Positions 18,185 to 27,333 of a stretch of 64,000 nt of DNA are shown here, in pieces. The translations under genes were made by a program, and so were the position numbers. How positions within the stretch are numbered: the first letter of the stretch is position 1; every line of letters starts with the position of its first letter. Source of the DNA: Planctomycetia bacterium (GTDB lineage: Bacteria; Planctomycetota; Planctomycetia; Gemmatales; HRBIN36); NCBI GenBank assembly GCA_016795155.1, contig JAEUIE010000036.1, forward strand, positions 94,861 to 158,860, read 5' to 3'. Below the pieces are notes generated by a model. It ran no database searches. It was not told where the DNA came from and saw nothing but the letters and a program-made list of their open reading frames with translations.

Positions 18185-21100
18185 TTACTTACCTGCGGGT
18201 TTCTTGTCAGCCGAATCTGAAAAGATTCCGGGGATTTTCTTCTGCTCCAGCAGTTCATTGTACCGTTTGACGTCATCGGTGATGACCTGCTTCAGCGATG
18301 AGAGTTCGGCATCAATCTGTCGAACGATTTCCTTTTTATACTCGATGGTGGAGTCAGTTGGTCGATTGTCGCCGAACCCCGCATTACCGGCGAGGGCTGC
18401 CAGCTTGTTGTTCAGACGAATAGGGAAATTGAGCAAGTCCTGCGAGCTTTTCGCTTTGGTCTGATAAAGCGTTTCTTCAATGGCAGTCAAACGCTTTTCA
18501 ATGACTTTGCCCAGTTCGAGAATGTTGCTGACATCAGGCTTATCCTTGATGCGTTTGTTGATGCCGGAAATCTGCTCGCGGATATCACGCAGTTGCTTGA
18601 TACCGGTATGTGTTTCTGTCAGCTTGTCACGCACTTCCAGTAGATATTGGAACTGTGCCAGGTAATCTTCCTGACTGGCAGAACTGCGTGGATCAGGCTT
18701 CACCTCGAACGCAGTGGTTTGTTCGAGATCGCCGGTCTTGATGCGAACCTGATACTTGCCAGGCGGCGCTTTGGGGCCAGTTAAACTTCCCCAGATGATC
18801 ATTCCGGTAAACCCTTCTGCATCAGCATAGCGCAGATTCCAGACAAAGCGATTCATGCCTGCCTTTACCTGTATTTTCTCTGCTGGCTTTTCTGCAGTGG
18901 TGCTGTACTTCCGGATCAGTGCGCCAGACTGATCAAGGATTTCAACGGTGACGGCCTTCTTTTCATCAGGTTTGTCTTTGAGATAGTAATAGATGACAGC
19001 ACCGGAAGGTGGATTCTGACCAGCCAGCCGAGCCTGGGGTGGACCGTCATCACCACCAAACCCACCACCACCGGGTAAACGCAGGGCAGGGCGGGGCTTA
19101 AGCAGATGAATTCCCTTGTCAGCGATATCATTGGAATGCTGATGCAGTGGAGTCAGATCATCGAGCACCCAGAATGAACGCCCTTGTGTTGCGACAACAA
19201 GGTCATCATTCTTAAGAGCCAGATCGGTAATCGGCACAATAGGCAGGTTTAACTGAAACGACTGCCAGCTTGCACCATCATCAAAGGAAACATACATGCC
19301 TGATTCTGTGCCTGCATAGAGAAGCCCAGCACGCTTGCTGTCAGCACGAATGACTCGCGTGAAATGATCATCCTTGATCCCATTGACGATACGAGTCCAG
19401 GTTTTGCCATAATCAGTTGTCTTGTAGAGATACGGTTTGAAATCATCGAGTTTGTAACGGGTGGCAGCCACATACAAACCACCTTTTTCGGTGGGATGTA
19501 TTTCAATGCTGTTGATCTGGCTCCATTCGGGAAGATCAGGAGGAGTTACCTTGCTCCACGATTTGCCAGCATCGCGAGAAAGTTGCAGCACGCCATCATC
19601 GGTGCCTGCCCACAGAACGCCTTTCTCATGTGGTGATTCCAATGCTGCAAAAATGGTGCAGTAGTATTCAACTGAGGTGTTATCTTTGGTGATGGGTCCA
19701 CCCGAGGGGCCTTGCTTCGATTTATCGTTGCGAGTGAGATCAGGGCTGATGGCCTGCCAGGTCTGTCCTTCGTTGGTCGTCTTAAACAGCACATTGCCTG
19801 CTGCATAAAGAGTCTTGGAATCGTGAGGGGAGAAGAATATTGGGAAATTCCACTGGAACCGGTATTTCAAATCGGCAGCGCCATGCCCGATGGGATTGTC
19901 AGGCCAGACGTTGATCATGCGGACTTCCTTGGTTTTGTGATTCACCCGAGTCAGAAATCCGCCGTAAGAACCGCCATACACGATATCAGGGTTATCTGGA
20001 TTGACTGCGATGTGCCCGCTTTCGCCACCCGCGGTTGATTCCCAATCATTGTCGGTGATGCTGAATCCATCACTCCGGCTGGCAATGCGAACCGTCGAGT
20101 TATCCTGCTGTGCACCATAAATGCGGTAGGGGAAGTGATTGTCCGTTGTCACTCGATAAAACTGTGCCGTGGGCTGATTCTGATAAGTACTCCAGGCGGC
20201 ACCAGCATTGGTGGTGACCTGAGCGCCGCCATCATCTGCCACGATCATGCGACTCGGCTCCTGCGGATCGATCCACAGATCGTGATGATCTCCGTGTGGC
20301 GTTGGTATTCCTTTGAAAGTTCTGCCTCCGTCGGTAGATCGCAAAAAGTCTACATTGACGACAAAGACTTCATCCAGATTTTTGGGATGTGCATAGATGC
20401 GGGTGTAATACCAGGCTCGTTGCCTGAGGTTGCGGTCTTCACTGGTGCGTGACCAATTCAGGCCGCCATCATCGGTGCGGAATACACCGCCATCATCTGC
20501 TTCGATGATGGCCCACATGCGATCGGAGTTAACTGGTGAGACAGTAATTCCAATGATGCCTACCGTGGCTTTGGGCAACCCTTTGCTCCGCGTAATTTCC
20601 TTCCAGGTATCTCCACCATCGGTGCTTTTCCATAACCCCGATCCATCGCCGCCGCTTTCCAGGCTGTAAGCTGTTCGCTTGATGCGCCAGGTAGTTGCGA
20701 ACAGAATGCGTGGATTATTCGGATCAAGTAACAGATCAACCGCACCCACTTCTTCATTCACAAAGAGTATATTCTGCCAGGTTGTTCCTCCATCCTTGCT
20801 GCGAAATATGCCACGCTGTTTATTGGGGCCGTACAGGTGACCCATGGCAGCAACATACAAGATGTCTGGATTGGTCGGATGAATTCTGATGCGTGAAATA
20901 TGTCTGCTGTCTTCCAGACCAATAGACTTCCATGTTTTGCCTGCATCAGTTGAACGCCACATGCCGTATCCATGCGAGACGTTGCCTCGCACGGTTTTTT
21001 CGCCACCACCCACGTAGATGACATTGTGATCAGATTCGCTGACAGCCACTGCACCAATGGAACCGCCAAAGAAGCCATCCGAAATGTTCATCCAACTGGT

Positions 21101-21358
21101 GCCGGCATCGGTGGTTCGCCAGACGCCGCCCCCCACGCTCCCGAAATAGAAGAGCATTGGTTTGCCAGGTACACCCGTGACTGCTGCAGAACGACCACCT
21201 CGGTACGGCCCTATCGAGCGGTATTTCATCGCCTGAAACGGCTTGACCTTGTCTTGTTCATCAGTCGGCGCTTGTGCTTCGAGTGCGGGTAGTATGGAAA
21301 GAACAACTGCCAGCACACATGCTGCCTTGAGAATCCAGTGCATCGATGCAGACTCCAT
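18185..21358 (-). CDS. Secreted sortilin/BNR-type beta-propeller protein
   Basis: 1057 residues with signal peptide (MHWILKAACVLAVVLSILPALEAQA; an ATG at 21343 is also possible). The main part is a double-sized propeller built from Asp-box/BNR units: GGGVWRTTDAGTSWMNI, GMWRSTDAGKTWKSI, GIFRSKDGGTTWQNI, GLWKSTDGGDTWKEI, GVFRTDDGGLNWSRT, GTDDGVLQLSRDAGKSW, LYKTTDYGKTW. The last 300 residues form a beta-sandwich (GAVIYYYLKDKPDEKKAVTVEILD, MNRFVWNLRY) and a helical tail. Similar proteins are annotated as VPS10/sortilin-like or glycosyl hydrolase; no catalytic site is evident. Likely a secreted binding protein. Confidence 0.85.
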   Translation of the reverse strand: MESASMHWILKAACVLAVVLSILPALEAQAPTDEQDKVKPFQAMKYRSIGPYRGGRSAAVTGVPGKPMLFYFGSVGGGVWRTTDAGTSWMNISDGFFGGSIGAVAVSESDHNVIYVGGGEKTVRGNVSHGYGMWRSTDAGKTWKSIGLEDSRHISRIRIHPTNPDILYVAAMGHLYGPNKQRGIFRSKDGGTTWQNILFVNEEVGAVDLLLDPNNPRILFATTWRIKRTAYSLESGGDGSGLWKSTDGGDTWKEITRSKGLPKATVGIIGITVSPVNSDRMWAIIEADDGGVFRTDDGGLNWSRTSEDRNLRQRAWYYTRIYAHPKNLDEVFVVNVDFLRSTDGGRTFKGIPTPHGDHHDLWIDPQEPSRMIVADDGGAQVTTNAGAAWSTYQNQPTAQFYRVTTDNHFPYRIYGAQQDNSTVRIASRSDGFSITDNDWESTAGGESGHIAVNPDNPDIVYGGSYGGFLTRVNHKTKEVRMINVWPDNPIGHGAADLKYRFQWNFPIFFSPHDSKTLYAAGNVLFKTTNEGQTWQAISPDLTRNDKSKQGPSGGPITKDNTSVEYYCTIFAALESPHEKGVLWAGTDDGVLQLSRDAGKSWSKVTPPDLPEWSQINSIEIHPTEKGGLYVAATRYKLDDFKPYLYKTTDYGKTWTRIVNGIKDDHFTRVIRADSKRAGLLYAGTESGMYVSFDDGASWQSFQLNLPIVPITDLALKNDDLVVATQGRSFWVLDDLTPLHQHSNDIADKGIHLLKPRPALRLPGGGGFGGDDGPPQARLAGQNPPSGAVIYYYLKDKPDEKKAVTVEILDQSGALIRKYSTTAEKPAEKIQVKAGMNRFVWNLRYADAEGFTGMIIWGSLTGPKAPPGKYQVRIKTGDLEQTTAFEVKPDPRSSASQEDYLAQFQYLLEVRDKLTETHTGIKQLRDIREQISGINKRIKDKPDVSNILELGKVIEKRLTAIEETLYQTKAKSSQDLLNFPIRLNNKLAALAGNAGFGDNRPTDSTIEYKKEIVRQIDAELSSLKQVITDDVKRYNELLEQKKIPGIFSDSADKKPAGK

Positions 21359-21552
21359 GGTGTATCAACACCTTGCAGAGTATCTATCATCAGAGTCAAA
21401 AGCCACTGGAATCTTCACACATGTCAAAACTGGCATGAACCGAATGGAGTCAGGCAAATTACTCACATCAGGAATCGAATTACATCGCAAAGTATGGAGA
21501 AAGGCGATAGTATTTTCTCCAACTATCAACTGAATGATACCTGGGGTGAAAC

Positions 21553-21789
21553 ATGAAACGTATCAGTACTCTGCTTTCCGTAGTGTTGCTTGTAGTCATG
21601 GTGATTTTCGCCATACAGAACCTTGAATCTGTTGACGTGCAGTTTCTGGTGTTTTCCTTATCCATGCCTAAAATCCTGTTGATTCTCCTTGTTTATCTGC
21701 TTGGCATGGTCAGTGGCTGGGGATTGATTGATGTGCTCAAGAAAGCTTTTCAGAATCTTTCTTCCAAGCCAATTGAACCAACCAAGTAG
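21553..21789 (+). CDS. LapA/DUF1049-type two-TM membrane protein
   Basis: 78 residues, with GGGGTGAAAC directly before the ATG. Two membrane segments (LLSVVLLVVMVIFAIQNL and ILLILLVYLLGMVSGWGLI) separated by VDVQFLVFSLSMP match the lipopolysaccharide-assembly LapA/DUF1049 family, small proteins of the inner membrane whose role outside enterobacteria is not known. The C-terminus is a short basic tail. Probably co-transcribed with the secreted protein that begins 18 bases later. Confidence 0.8.
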   Translation: MKRISTLLSVVLLVVMVIFAIQNLESVDVQFLVFSLSMPKILLILLVYLLGMVSGWGLIDVLKKAFQNLSSKPIEPTK

Positions 21790-21807
21790 TCTGCTCTGGA
21801 GCATGAG

Positions 21808-22641
21808 ATGAAGCTCATTTCACCTGTTTCAATCAGGTTGTTTCTACCTGCATTTCTCCTGATGGCATGGCTGCAGAATCCCCTCGCTGCGCAGCCATCA
21901 TCCGCATTCGCATATCAGCCTGGGAAGGTGACTCCTGGTACCCTGGTGCAGTATGTCAAATCAAACTTGGATGGATCCAAGCCATCTTTGATTACCATGT
22001 ATATTGCTGATGCTGACTGTATCGAAGTTTATAAGAGTGAAAAAGGTCTGATCGATGCTGCTGATGTCATTGCACGTATGGATTGGTCACGTTTCAGCTT
22101 TGCACATCTGGATGGCGGTGTGGTGACCAGATCAGGCAAGCGTGAATCACGTGCCACGGTTACCCTGGAAAAAGACAAGTTGCTGGTAAAAATCGGAACA
22201 GTTAGCGATGAATTAACGGTTAGCGTATTTCCGGTGCATGTCTACAACTTCGATTTAATGTCTCTTAATGTGACCTTGCCATACCTGAAAAACCCCGCAT
22301 TCGATTTTCAGTTTTCCATAGTCGAACCCACTTTTCGCAGCAGTCCACCACTGGTAGAAGATCGTGGATCGGTACTCGCCAAATATGTAAAAGCGGAGAA
22401 ATTTGATGGCATTGATACCTGGCGCTATGAGGTTCGTGGAAAAGGAATGAAAGACCAACTTTCGCAACTGTGGATCAACCAGTCTGATGGTTTCCTACAG
22501 AAATGGGAGTCACCTGTGCCTAATAATCCTGGTTGGAACAGCCTCAAGCTGGTTCGCCAAAGCCAAGGCAAAATGAACAGAGATGAATGGAACGAATATA
22601 AGAAATCGAATATCGGGACCGGTATGCCCGCCCAAAAATAG
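21808..22641 (+). CDS. Secreted protein of unknown function
   Basis: 277 residues with signal peptide (LFLPAFLLMAWLQNPLAAQ). The ATG at 21808 has GGAG at 7 bases. The mature protein is beta-rich (SLITMYIADADCIEVYKSEKG, FSFAHLDGGVVTRSGK, RATVTLEKDKLLVKIG, DTWRYEVRGKGM, QLWINQSDGFLQKWESPV) and ends NEYKKSNIGTGMPAQK. The arrangement resembles lipoprotein-carrier/outer-membrane-type beta folds, but I do not assign a family. Lies 18 bases after the LapA-like gene. Confidence 0.7.
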   Translation: MKLISPVSIRLFLPAFLLMAWLQNPLAAQPSSAFAYQPGKVTPGTLVQYVKSNLDGSKPSLITMYIADADCIEVYKSEKGLIDAADVIARMDWSRFSFAHLDGGVVTRSGKRESRATVTLEKDKLLVKIGTVSDELTVSVFPVHVYNFDLMSLNVTLPYLKNPAFDFQFSIVEPTFRSSPPLVEDRGSVLAKYVKAEKFDGIDTWRYEVRGKGMKDQLSQLWINQSDGFLQKWESPVPNNPGWNSLKLVRQSQGKMNRDEWNEYKKSNIGTGMPAQK

Positions 22642-22800
22642 TCTTGAAAAATTCGTTATTATTAGTCACCCGCGTCAGCACGTCACATTTTCAAAAATTC
22701 CAGACTTATTTTGGCGCGATCACTCAACCGATTTCGCAGGTTACTTTGAAAGCTATGAGCCCGGTTTCTTGAACACGCTCATTTTTTGTGGAGAGCCAAA

Positions 22801-23394
22801 ATGAACAGCAATCAAGTGCTATATGTCGCTTCAACTCGCGATTTCGTTCCAGTCTCTGAAATGCAGTCTCAGCCTGGCAAAGTTCTGGTTCTTGATGAGA
22901 AATTCCCCACAGCAGCCCCTCTGGTGGAAGCCATTGCAACCGAAATGGCCAATCTTGTAGGAGCGACAGGTCAGATTAAGCTGCTGAGTTTTCAATGTCA
23001 TGGCTTTCCAGGGGGCCTTGAGCTTTACAGCGAACCCATTGCCGGTGGATATAACCAGTCTGGCGGATCAACCTCCAACGGTTCGCCTTATCGACATCTG
23101 GTGGCGTCTAACGTTCACAAGCTTGCAGCGTTCCGTCCGTGCATGGACCCATCTGGAGTGTGTGAACTCCATTCCTGTAACACCGCGGCAGCCAGTGGAC
23201 CAACAGTGAGTGCGCCGCCTGGCAAAGACAATGCACGCAAGCCTGCTGCCAATACTTCATCAATTGGCACGAACTTCATGCAGGCTCTCGCTAACATGCT
23301 GGGAGTACCTGTTCGGGCAGCAGTGAAAATTCAGGGTGGAGATACCATGGTCGGTTGGGATGGCCCGACTGTCACTATTCAGCCAGTCAAGTAA
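22801..23394 (+). CDS. DUF4347-like protein with His/Cys dyad
   Basis: 197 residues from the ATG at 22801 (GGAGAG at 7 bases). No signal or membrane segment. Residues 60-72 (KLLSFQCHGFPGG) and 119-129 (GVCELHSCNTA) show a hydrophobic strand ending in His-Gly and a second ending in Ser-Cys-Asn, followed by a Gly-rich loop and the helix GTNFMQALANMLGVPVRAA. This is the layout of DUF4347 domains, and His67/Cys126 also mimic the dyad of clan CD (caspase-like) peptidases. Catalysis is inference only. It lies 69 bases ahead of an ECF sigma gene on the same strand. Confidence 0.65.
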   Translation: MNSNQVLYVASTRDFVPVSEMQSQPGKVLVLDEKFPTAAPLVEAIATEMANLVGATGQIKLLSFQCHGFPGGLELYSEPIAGGYNQSGGSTSNGSPYRHLVASNVHKLAAFRPCMDPSGVCELHSCNTAAASGPTVSAPPGKDNARKPAANTSSIGTNFMQALANMLGVPVRAAVKIQGGDTMVGWDGPTVTIQPVK

Positions 23395-23463
23395 CACGAA
23401 TTCATATGGACCTTACCATCATTGATGCTGGCAATGTAGTGTCATGGCAGTTAGGCTAGGTGA

Positions 23464-24063
23464 ATGACTGACGTAACCAGAATACTTCAGGCGATGGAGC
23501 GTGGCGAGCCACAGGCTATGGAGCAACTGTTGCCGCTGGTCTATGAGGAGTTGCGTCAATTGGCAGCAATGAAGATGGCGAGGGAGCAACCTGGACAGAC
23601 GTTGCAGCCGACGGCGCTGGTGCACGAGGCATGGTTGAGACTGATGAAATCACCGCTAGCCGAACACCCCTCACCCCCAACCCCTCTCCCACCTGGAGAG
23701 AATGCAGAAAACGGGGATAAGCGCCGTTATTTCTTTGCAGCAGCTGCAGAGGCGATGCGACGAATTCTGGTCGAGCGGTATCGGCAAAAGCAGAGTTTGA
23801 AACGAGGAGCCGGAGCAGACAAGCAATCAGCGGATGACATCTCACTCAAGCAGGCTGATCATATTCTGGATGTGCACGAGGCGCTGGATGGTCTCCATGC
23901 TGTAGATCCTGTTGCAGCAGAGCTGGTGAAATTGCGTTATTTTGCTGGTTGTACCCATGCCGAGGCAGCTGCAGTGCTCGATTTACCTCTGCGAAGTGCT
24001 GACCGGTTGTGGTCGTTTGCACGAGCTTGGCTGTTTCGTGATCTTTCTGAACATTCAGAATAA
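23464..24063 (+). CDS. ECF-type RNA polymerase sigma factor
   Basis: 199 residues of the planctomycete ECF type that precedes large Ser/Thr kinases. Region 2 is LLPLVYEELRQLAAMKMAREQPGQTLQPTALVHEAWLRLM and continues RRYFFAAAAEAMRRILVERYRQK; region 4 is PVAAELVKLRYFAGCTHAEAAAVLDLPLRSADRLWSFARAWL with a recognisable helix-turn-helix. An unusual insert at about 67-82 (HPSPPTPLPPGENAEN) is encoded by a palindromic-repeat sequence at 23665-23700 and is not part of the normal domain. The kinase gene follows 65 bases later. Confidence 0.92.
   Translation: MTDVTRILQAMERGEPQAMEQLLPLVYEELRQLAAMKMAREQPGQTLQPTALVHEAWLRLMKSPLAEHPSPPTPLPPGENAENGDKRRYFFAAAAEAMRRILVERYRQKQSLKRGAGADKQSADDISLKQADHILDVHEALDGLHAVDPVAAELVKLRYFAGCTHAEAAAVLDLPLRSADRLWSFARAWLFRDLSEHSE
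23665..23700 (+). repeat. REP-like palindromic repeat, in frame inside the sigma gene
   Basis: A C-rich block (ACCCCTCACCCCCAACCCCT followed by CTCCCACCTGGAGAG) carries the CCTCACCCC...CCCCTCTCCC...GAGAG pattern of a dispersed repeat. The same sequence, in opposite orientation, lies at 61719-61757, with a fragment at 62424-62440. It encodes the SPPTPLPPGE peptide of the sigma factor. Confidence 0.65.
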
Positions 24064-24128
24064 TTACTGGCGCACGATTGCAGTCGATTTCCCATGGCAG
24101 GATGAAGTCCCGGTGTGAGGTCATATCC

Positions 24129-27014
24129 ATGTCCGAACGAGATATTTTTCTGCAAGCCATCGATCTGACTGATGAAGCCCGGTATGCTTTTCTCGAAAAA
24201 GCCTGCGGGACAGATGCCGAACTGCGTCGTAAGGTCGAAGCCCTGTTTGCAGCACATGAACAAGCAGGAAACTTTCTGTCGCAACCTGCCTTGGAAGCCA
24301 CCGGTGTGTTCAGTCATGGTGAAAATGGCACTGTATTTAAACGGATACCTGCAGAAGCAGATCATATGCCAGGAGAGGTGCTGGCTGGTCGATACAAGTT
24401 ACTGGAACAGATCGGCTTCGGTGGCATGGGGACGGTCTATGTTGCTGAGCAGTCGCAACCTGTCCGTCGCAAAGTAGCAGTCAAGATCATCAAGATGGGT
24501 ATGGACACCGGCCAGGTGCTGGCACGGTTTGAACAGGAACGACAGGCGCTGGCGCTGATGGATCACCCCAACATTGCCAAGGTGCTCGATGGCGGGATGA
24601 CGGAAGATCACCGACCTTTCTTTGTGATGGAATATGTCAAAGGCGATCCACTCAATGATTTCTGCGATCGCGAACAACTGACAGTGAAACAACGGCTGGA
24701 ATTGTTCATCCAGATTTGCCATGCGGTGCAACATGCCCATCAGAAAGGCGTGATTCACCGCGATTTGAAGCCGGGGAATATCCTGGTATGCCTGTATGAT
24801 GGCAAGCCGGTGCCCAAGGTGATTGACTTTGGCCTGGCCAAGGCTCTGCATCAGCCATTGACAGACCTTACACTTCATACCGGACACGACATGGTGCTGG
24901 GAACGCCGCTGTACATGAGTCCGGAGCAGGCAGAAGTGAATAATGTTGATGTGGATACGCGTACGGACATCTACGCACTGGGTGTGATTCTCTACGAGTT
25001 ATTAACGGGCACGACACCACTCGAAAAGCAGAGATTCAAGCAGGCAGCATGGGATGAAGTGCTGCGAATTATTCGTGAGGAAGATCCACCCAAGCCCAGC
25101 ACCAAGCTGAGTGAGAGCAACCAGTTGGCCAGCCTGTCGGCTCAGCGCAAACTGGAACCCAGGCAATTGACCCAGTTGCTCTCGGGCGATCTTGATTGGA
25201 TTGTGATGAAGGCTCTGGAAAAAGACCGCAGCCGTCGGTATGAGACTGCCAACGGTTTTGCGATGGACGTACAGCGTTACCTGGCAGACGAACCGGTGAG
25301 TGCGGGGCCACCCAGTGCGGGATATCGGCTGCGGAAGTTCGTGAAACGCAATAGGGGCAAGGTGCTGGCAGCAACTCTGGTTCTGCTGGCATTATTACTG
25401 GGAATGGCTGGTACTCTCATTGGCTTCGTGCGGGCAGAACGGCTGCGGCAGGAAGCTGAAAGCGCACGCGCCCAGGAAGAACAACAGCGACGAAAAGCAG
25501 TCAGCGAGCAGCAACGTGCGGAGGAAGGAGAAAAACGAGCAGAAACCGCCAGGAAACGTGCTGAAGAACAGACAGCCATTACGCAGGCTGTCAACGAATT
25601 CCTGCGGGATGACCTGATCGGGCAGGCCGATACTGATGAGCAGGCCCGCGCCGGTCAAAAGCCAAATCGGGAAGTCTCGGTGCGTGTGCTGCTGGATCGT
25701 GCTGCCCAGCATGTGGGAGAAAAATTTGCGGAAAAGCCAGCTATCGAAGCTGCAGTTCGGCAAACCATTGGCGAGACGTATCGCAAGCTGGGCCGCCGCG
25801 AGGAAGGGTTGCCCCATCTTGTACGATCACTGGAACTGTTTCGCAAGCTAAACTCACCTGACGACCGAGAAACGCTGCAAGTCATGAACAACCTGGCCCT
25901 GATGTACAAGGACATGGCTCGGTATGCAGAGTCGGAAGCACTGTTCAACGAAGCACTGGCGGGTTACCAGCGTGTCTATGGGGAAGAATCGAACCCAACG
26001 CAAACGGTGGCTAGTAATCTGGCATCCCTGTATCAACACCTGGACAAGTTTGAGCAAGCTGAAAAACTGAGGCGTCGCCGTTTTGAGATCATGTGCCGCA
26101 TCAACGGAGAGGATCATGAATTGACCGTGATCGCTTGCCACAATCTGGCTGATGTACTTCGCGACCAAAAGAAACTGGAGGAGGCATTACCGTTGACAAA
26201 ACGTGCCTTGGAAGGATTTCGCAACTGCTATGGTCCGGATCATTCAGGCACCATGTCTGCGATGAACAACCTGGCTGTGCTTTACACGCAGATGAACCAC
26301 CCTGAACTGGCTGAGCCTATCATGCTCGAATTGCTCGCAAGCCGACGACGCGTGCAGGGAGACGACCATCCTCGCACCATTACTGCCATGGGAAACCTAG
26401 CTGCAGTCTACACCACCATGCAGCGTTACACGGATGCCCAGCCCATTCTTCAGGATGCCTTAGCACGCAGCAGAAAGGTGGAGGGAGAAGACCACCCAAT
26501 CACGATTCAACTACTGGGCAACTATACCAGTCTGTTACCCAAACTGAATCGTTATCAGGAATGCGAGCCACTGTTGCGTGAGTACCACGACAAACAACAG
26601 CGTCGGCATGGAGCAGAATCCCAACCCACCATCGCAAGCTTGATAAACCTGGGTAATTGCCTGTTGTATACCGGGAAATTGGAAGAAGCCGAGAAACTGC
26701 TGCGCCAAGGCGCAACGAAACTGAAAAAGCTGACACCTGATCATTGGAATGTTTTCCGTGCTCAATATCTGCTGGGTGCAGTTCTACTCGAACAAAAGAA
26801 ATATGCCGAAGCCGAGCTGTTCTTGATCACTGGATACAACGGAATGAAATCGCGGGAGAAAGCGATTCCCGACAGGGACAAATCTTTCATCAACAATGCC
26901 ATTGACCGGCTTATCAAACTTTACACCGAGATCAACAAATCCGAAGAGGTCATGAAGTGGCAAAAGGAGAAAGAGAATTTGAAAAAAAGGATACTCCCCA
27001 ATGCAAAGTCGTAG
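24129..27014 (+). CDS. Ser/Thr protein kinase with coiled coil and TPR domain
   Basis: 961 residues from the ATG at 24129 (GTGAGG upstream). An N-terminal 60-residue segment (DLTDEARYAFLEKACGTDAELRRKVEALFAAHE in two helices) is typical of planctomycete kinases paired with ECF sigma factors. Kinase domain about 89-400: GFGGMGTVY, VAVKIIK, HRDLKPGN (210-217), DFGLAK (233-238), GTPLYMSPEQ. A membrane segment lies near 427-447 (LVLLALLLGMAGTLIGFV), then a charged coiled coil (RQEAESARAQEEQQRRKA) and eight or so kinesin-light-chain-type TPRs to the end. Kinase is cytoplasmic and TPRs are predicted outside. Probably regulates the upstream sigma factor, by analogy with such pairs. Confidence 0.92.
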   Translation: MSERDIFLQAIDLTDEARYAFLEKACGTDAELRRKVEALFAAHEQAGNFLSQPALEATGVFSHGENGTVFKRIPAEADHMPGEVLAGRYKLLEQIGFGGMGTVYVAEQSQPVRRKVAVKIIKMGMDTGQVLARFEQERQALALMDHPNIAKVLDGGMTEDHRPFFVMEYVKGDPLNDFCDREQLTVKQRLELFIQICHAVQHAHQKGVIHRDLKPGNILVCLYDGKPVPKVIDFGLAKALHQPLTDLTLHTGHDMVLGTPLYMSPEQAEVNNVDVDTRTDIYALGVILYELLTGTTPLEKQRFKQAAWDEVLRIIREEDPPKPSTKLSESNQLASLSAQRKLEPRQLTQLLSGDLDWIVMKALEKDRSRRYETANGFAMDVQRYLADEPVSAGPPSAGYRLRKFVKRNRGKVLAATLVLLALLLGMAGTLIGFVRAERLRQEAESARAQEEQQRRKAVSEQQRAEEGEKRAETARKRAEEQTAITQAVNEFLRDDLIGQADTDEQARAGQKPNREVSVRVLLDRAAQHVGEKFAEKPAIEAAVRQTIGETYRKLGRREEGLPHLVRSLELFRKLNSPDDRETLQVMNNLALMYKDMARYAESEALFNEALAGYQRVYGEESNPTQTVASNLASLYQHLDKFEQAEKLRRRRFEIMCRINGEDHELTVIACHNLADVLRDQKKLEEALPLTKRALEGFRNCYGPDHSGTMSAMNNLAVLYTQMNHPELAEPIMLELLASRRRVQGDDHPRTITAMGNLAAVYTTMQRYTDAQPILQDALARSRKVEGEDHPITIQLLGNYTSLLPKLNRYQECEPLLREYHDKQQRRHGAESQPTIASLINLGNCLLYTGKLEEAEKLLRQGATKLKKLTPDHWNVFRAQYLLGAVLLEQKKYAEAELFLITGYNGMKSREKAIPDRDKSFINNAIDRLIKLYTEINKSEEVMKWQKEKENLKKRILPNAKS

Positions 27015-27053
27015 GGGTATACAACATTTGTGATCAGATTAGGCAAGGACAAG

Positions 27054-27142
27054 CGGAGAGGGCGGGATTCGAACCCGCGGTAGGGTTTGACCCCTACGCC
27101 GCTTTAGCAAAGCGGTGCTTTCGACCACTCAGCCACCTCTCC
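27054..27142 (-). tRNA. tRNA-Ser (GCT)
   Basis: Minus-strand transcript starts GGAGAGGTGGCTGAGTGGTC and ends CCTCTCC plus G. Acceptor GGAGAGG/CCTCTCC is perfect, the T-arm is GCGGGTTCGAATCCCGC, the anticodon loop is CTTTGCTAAAG with anticodon GCT, and a long variable arm (GCGTAGGGGTCAAACCCTACC) marks a class II serine tRNA. CCA is not encoded. Confidence 0.95.
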
Positions 27143-27149
27143 CGAGAGA

Positions 27150-27222
27150 TGGGGACGCAGGGACTCGAACCCTGAACCAATAGATTAAAAGTCTACTGCT
27201 CTGCCAGTTGAGCTACGTCCCC
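27150..27222 (-). tRNA. tRNA-Lys (TTT)
   Basis: Minus-strand transcript of 73 bases: acceptor GGGGACG/CGTCCCC, D-arm AGCTCAACTGGCAGAGCA, anticodon loop GACTTTTAATC with anticodon TTT, T-arm CAGGGTTCGAGTCCCTG and discriminator A. It lies 7 bases upstream of tRNA-Ser on the same strand, so both are probably cut from one transcript. Confidence 0.96.
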
Positions 27223-27237
27223 GCAGTCTCAGTCGAA

Positions 27238-27265
27238 AAGATACAAGACTTTTCTCAGGAAACAA
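27238..27265 (-). promoter_or_regulatory. Candidate promoter of the tRNA pair
   Basis: On the minus strand TTGTTT (27260-27265) and TATCTT (27238-27243) are 16 bases apart, and the tRNA-Lys 5' end follows about 16 bases later. A reasonable sigma-70-type match by eye only. Confidence 0.35.
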
Positions 27266-27333
27266 GTCACACCCAAACGACTTTTTTATCTCTGTACGAC
27301 CCGTAATTGCCACAATTGGTTCACTTTATTCAA

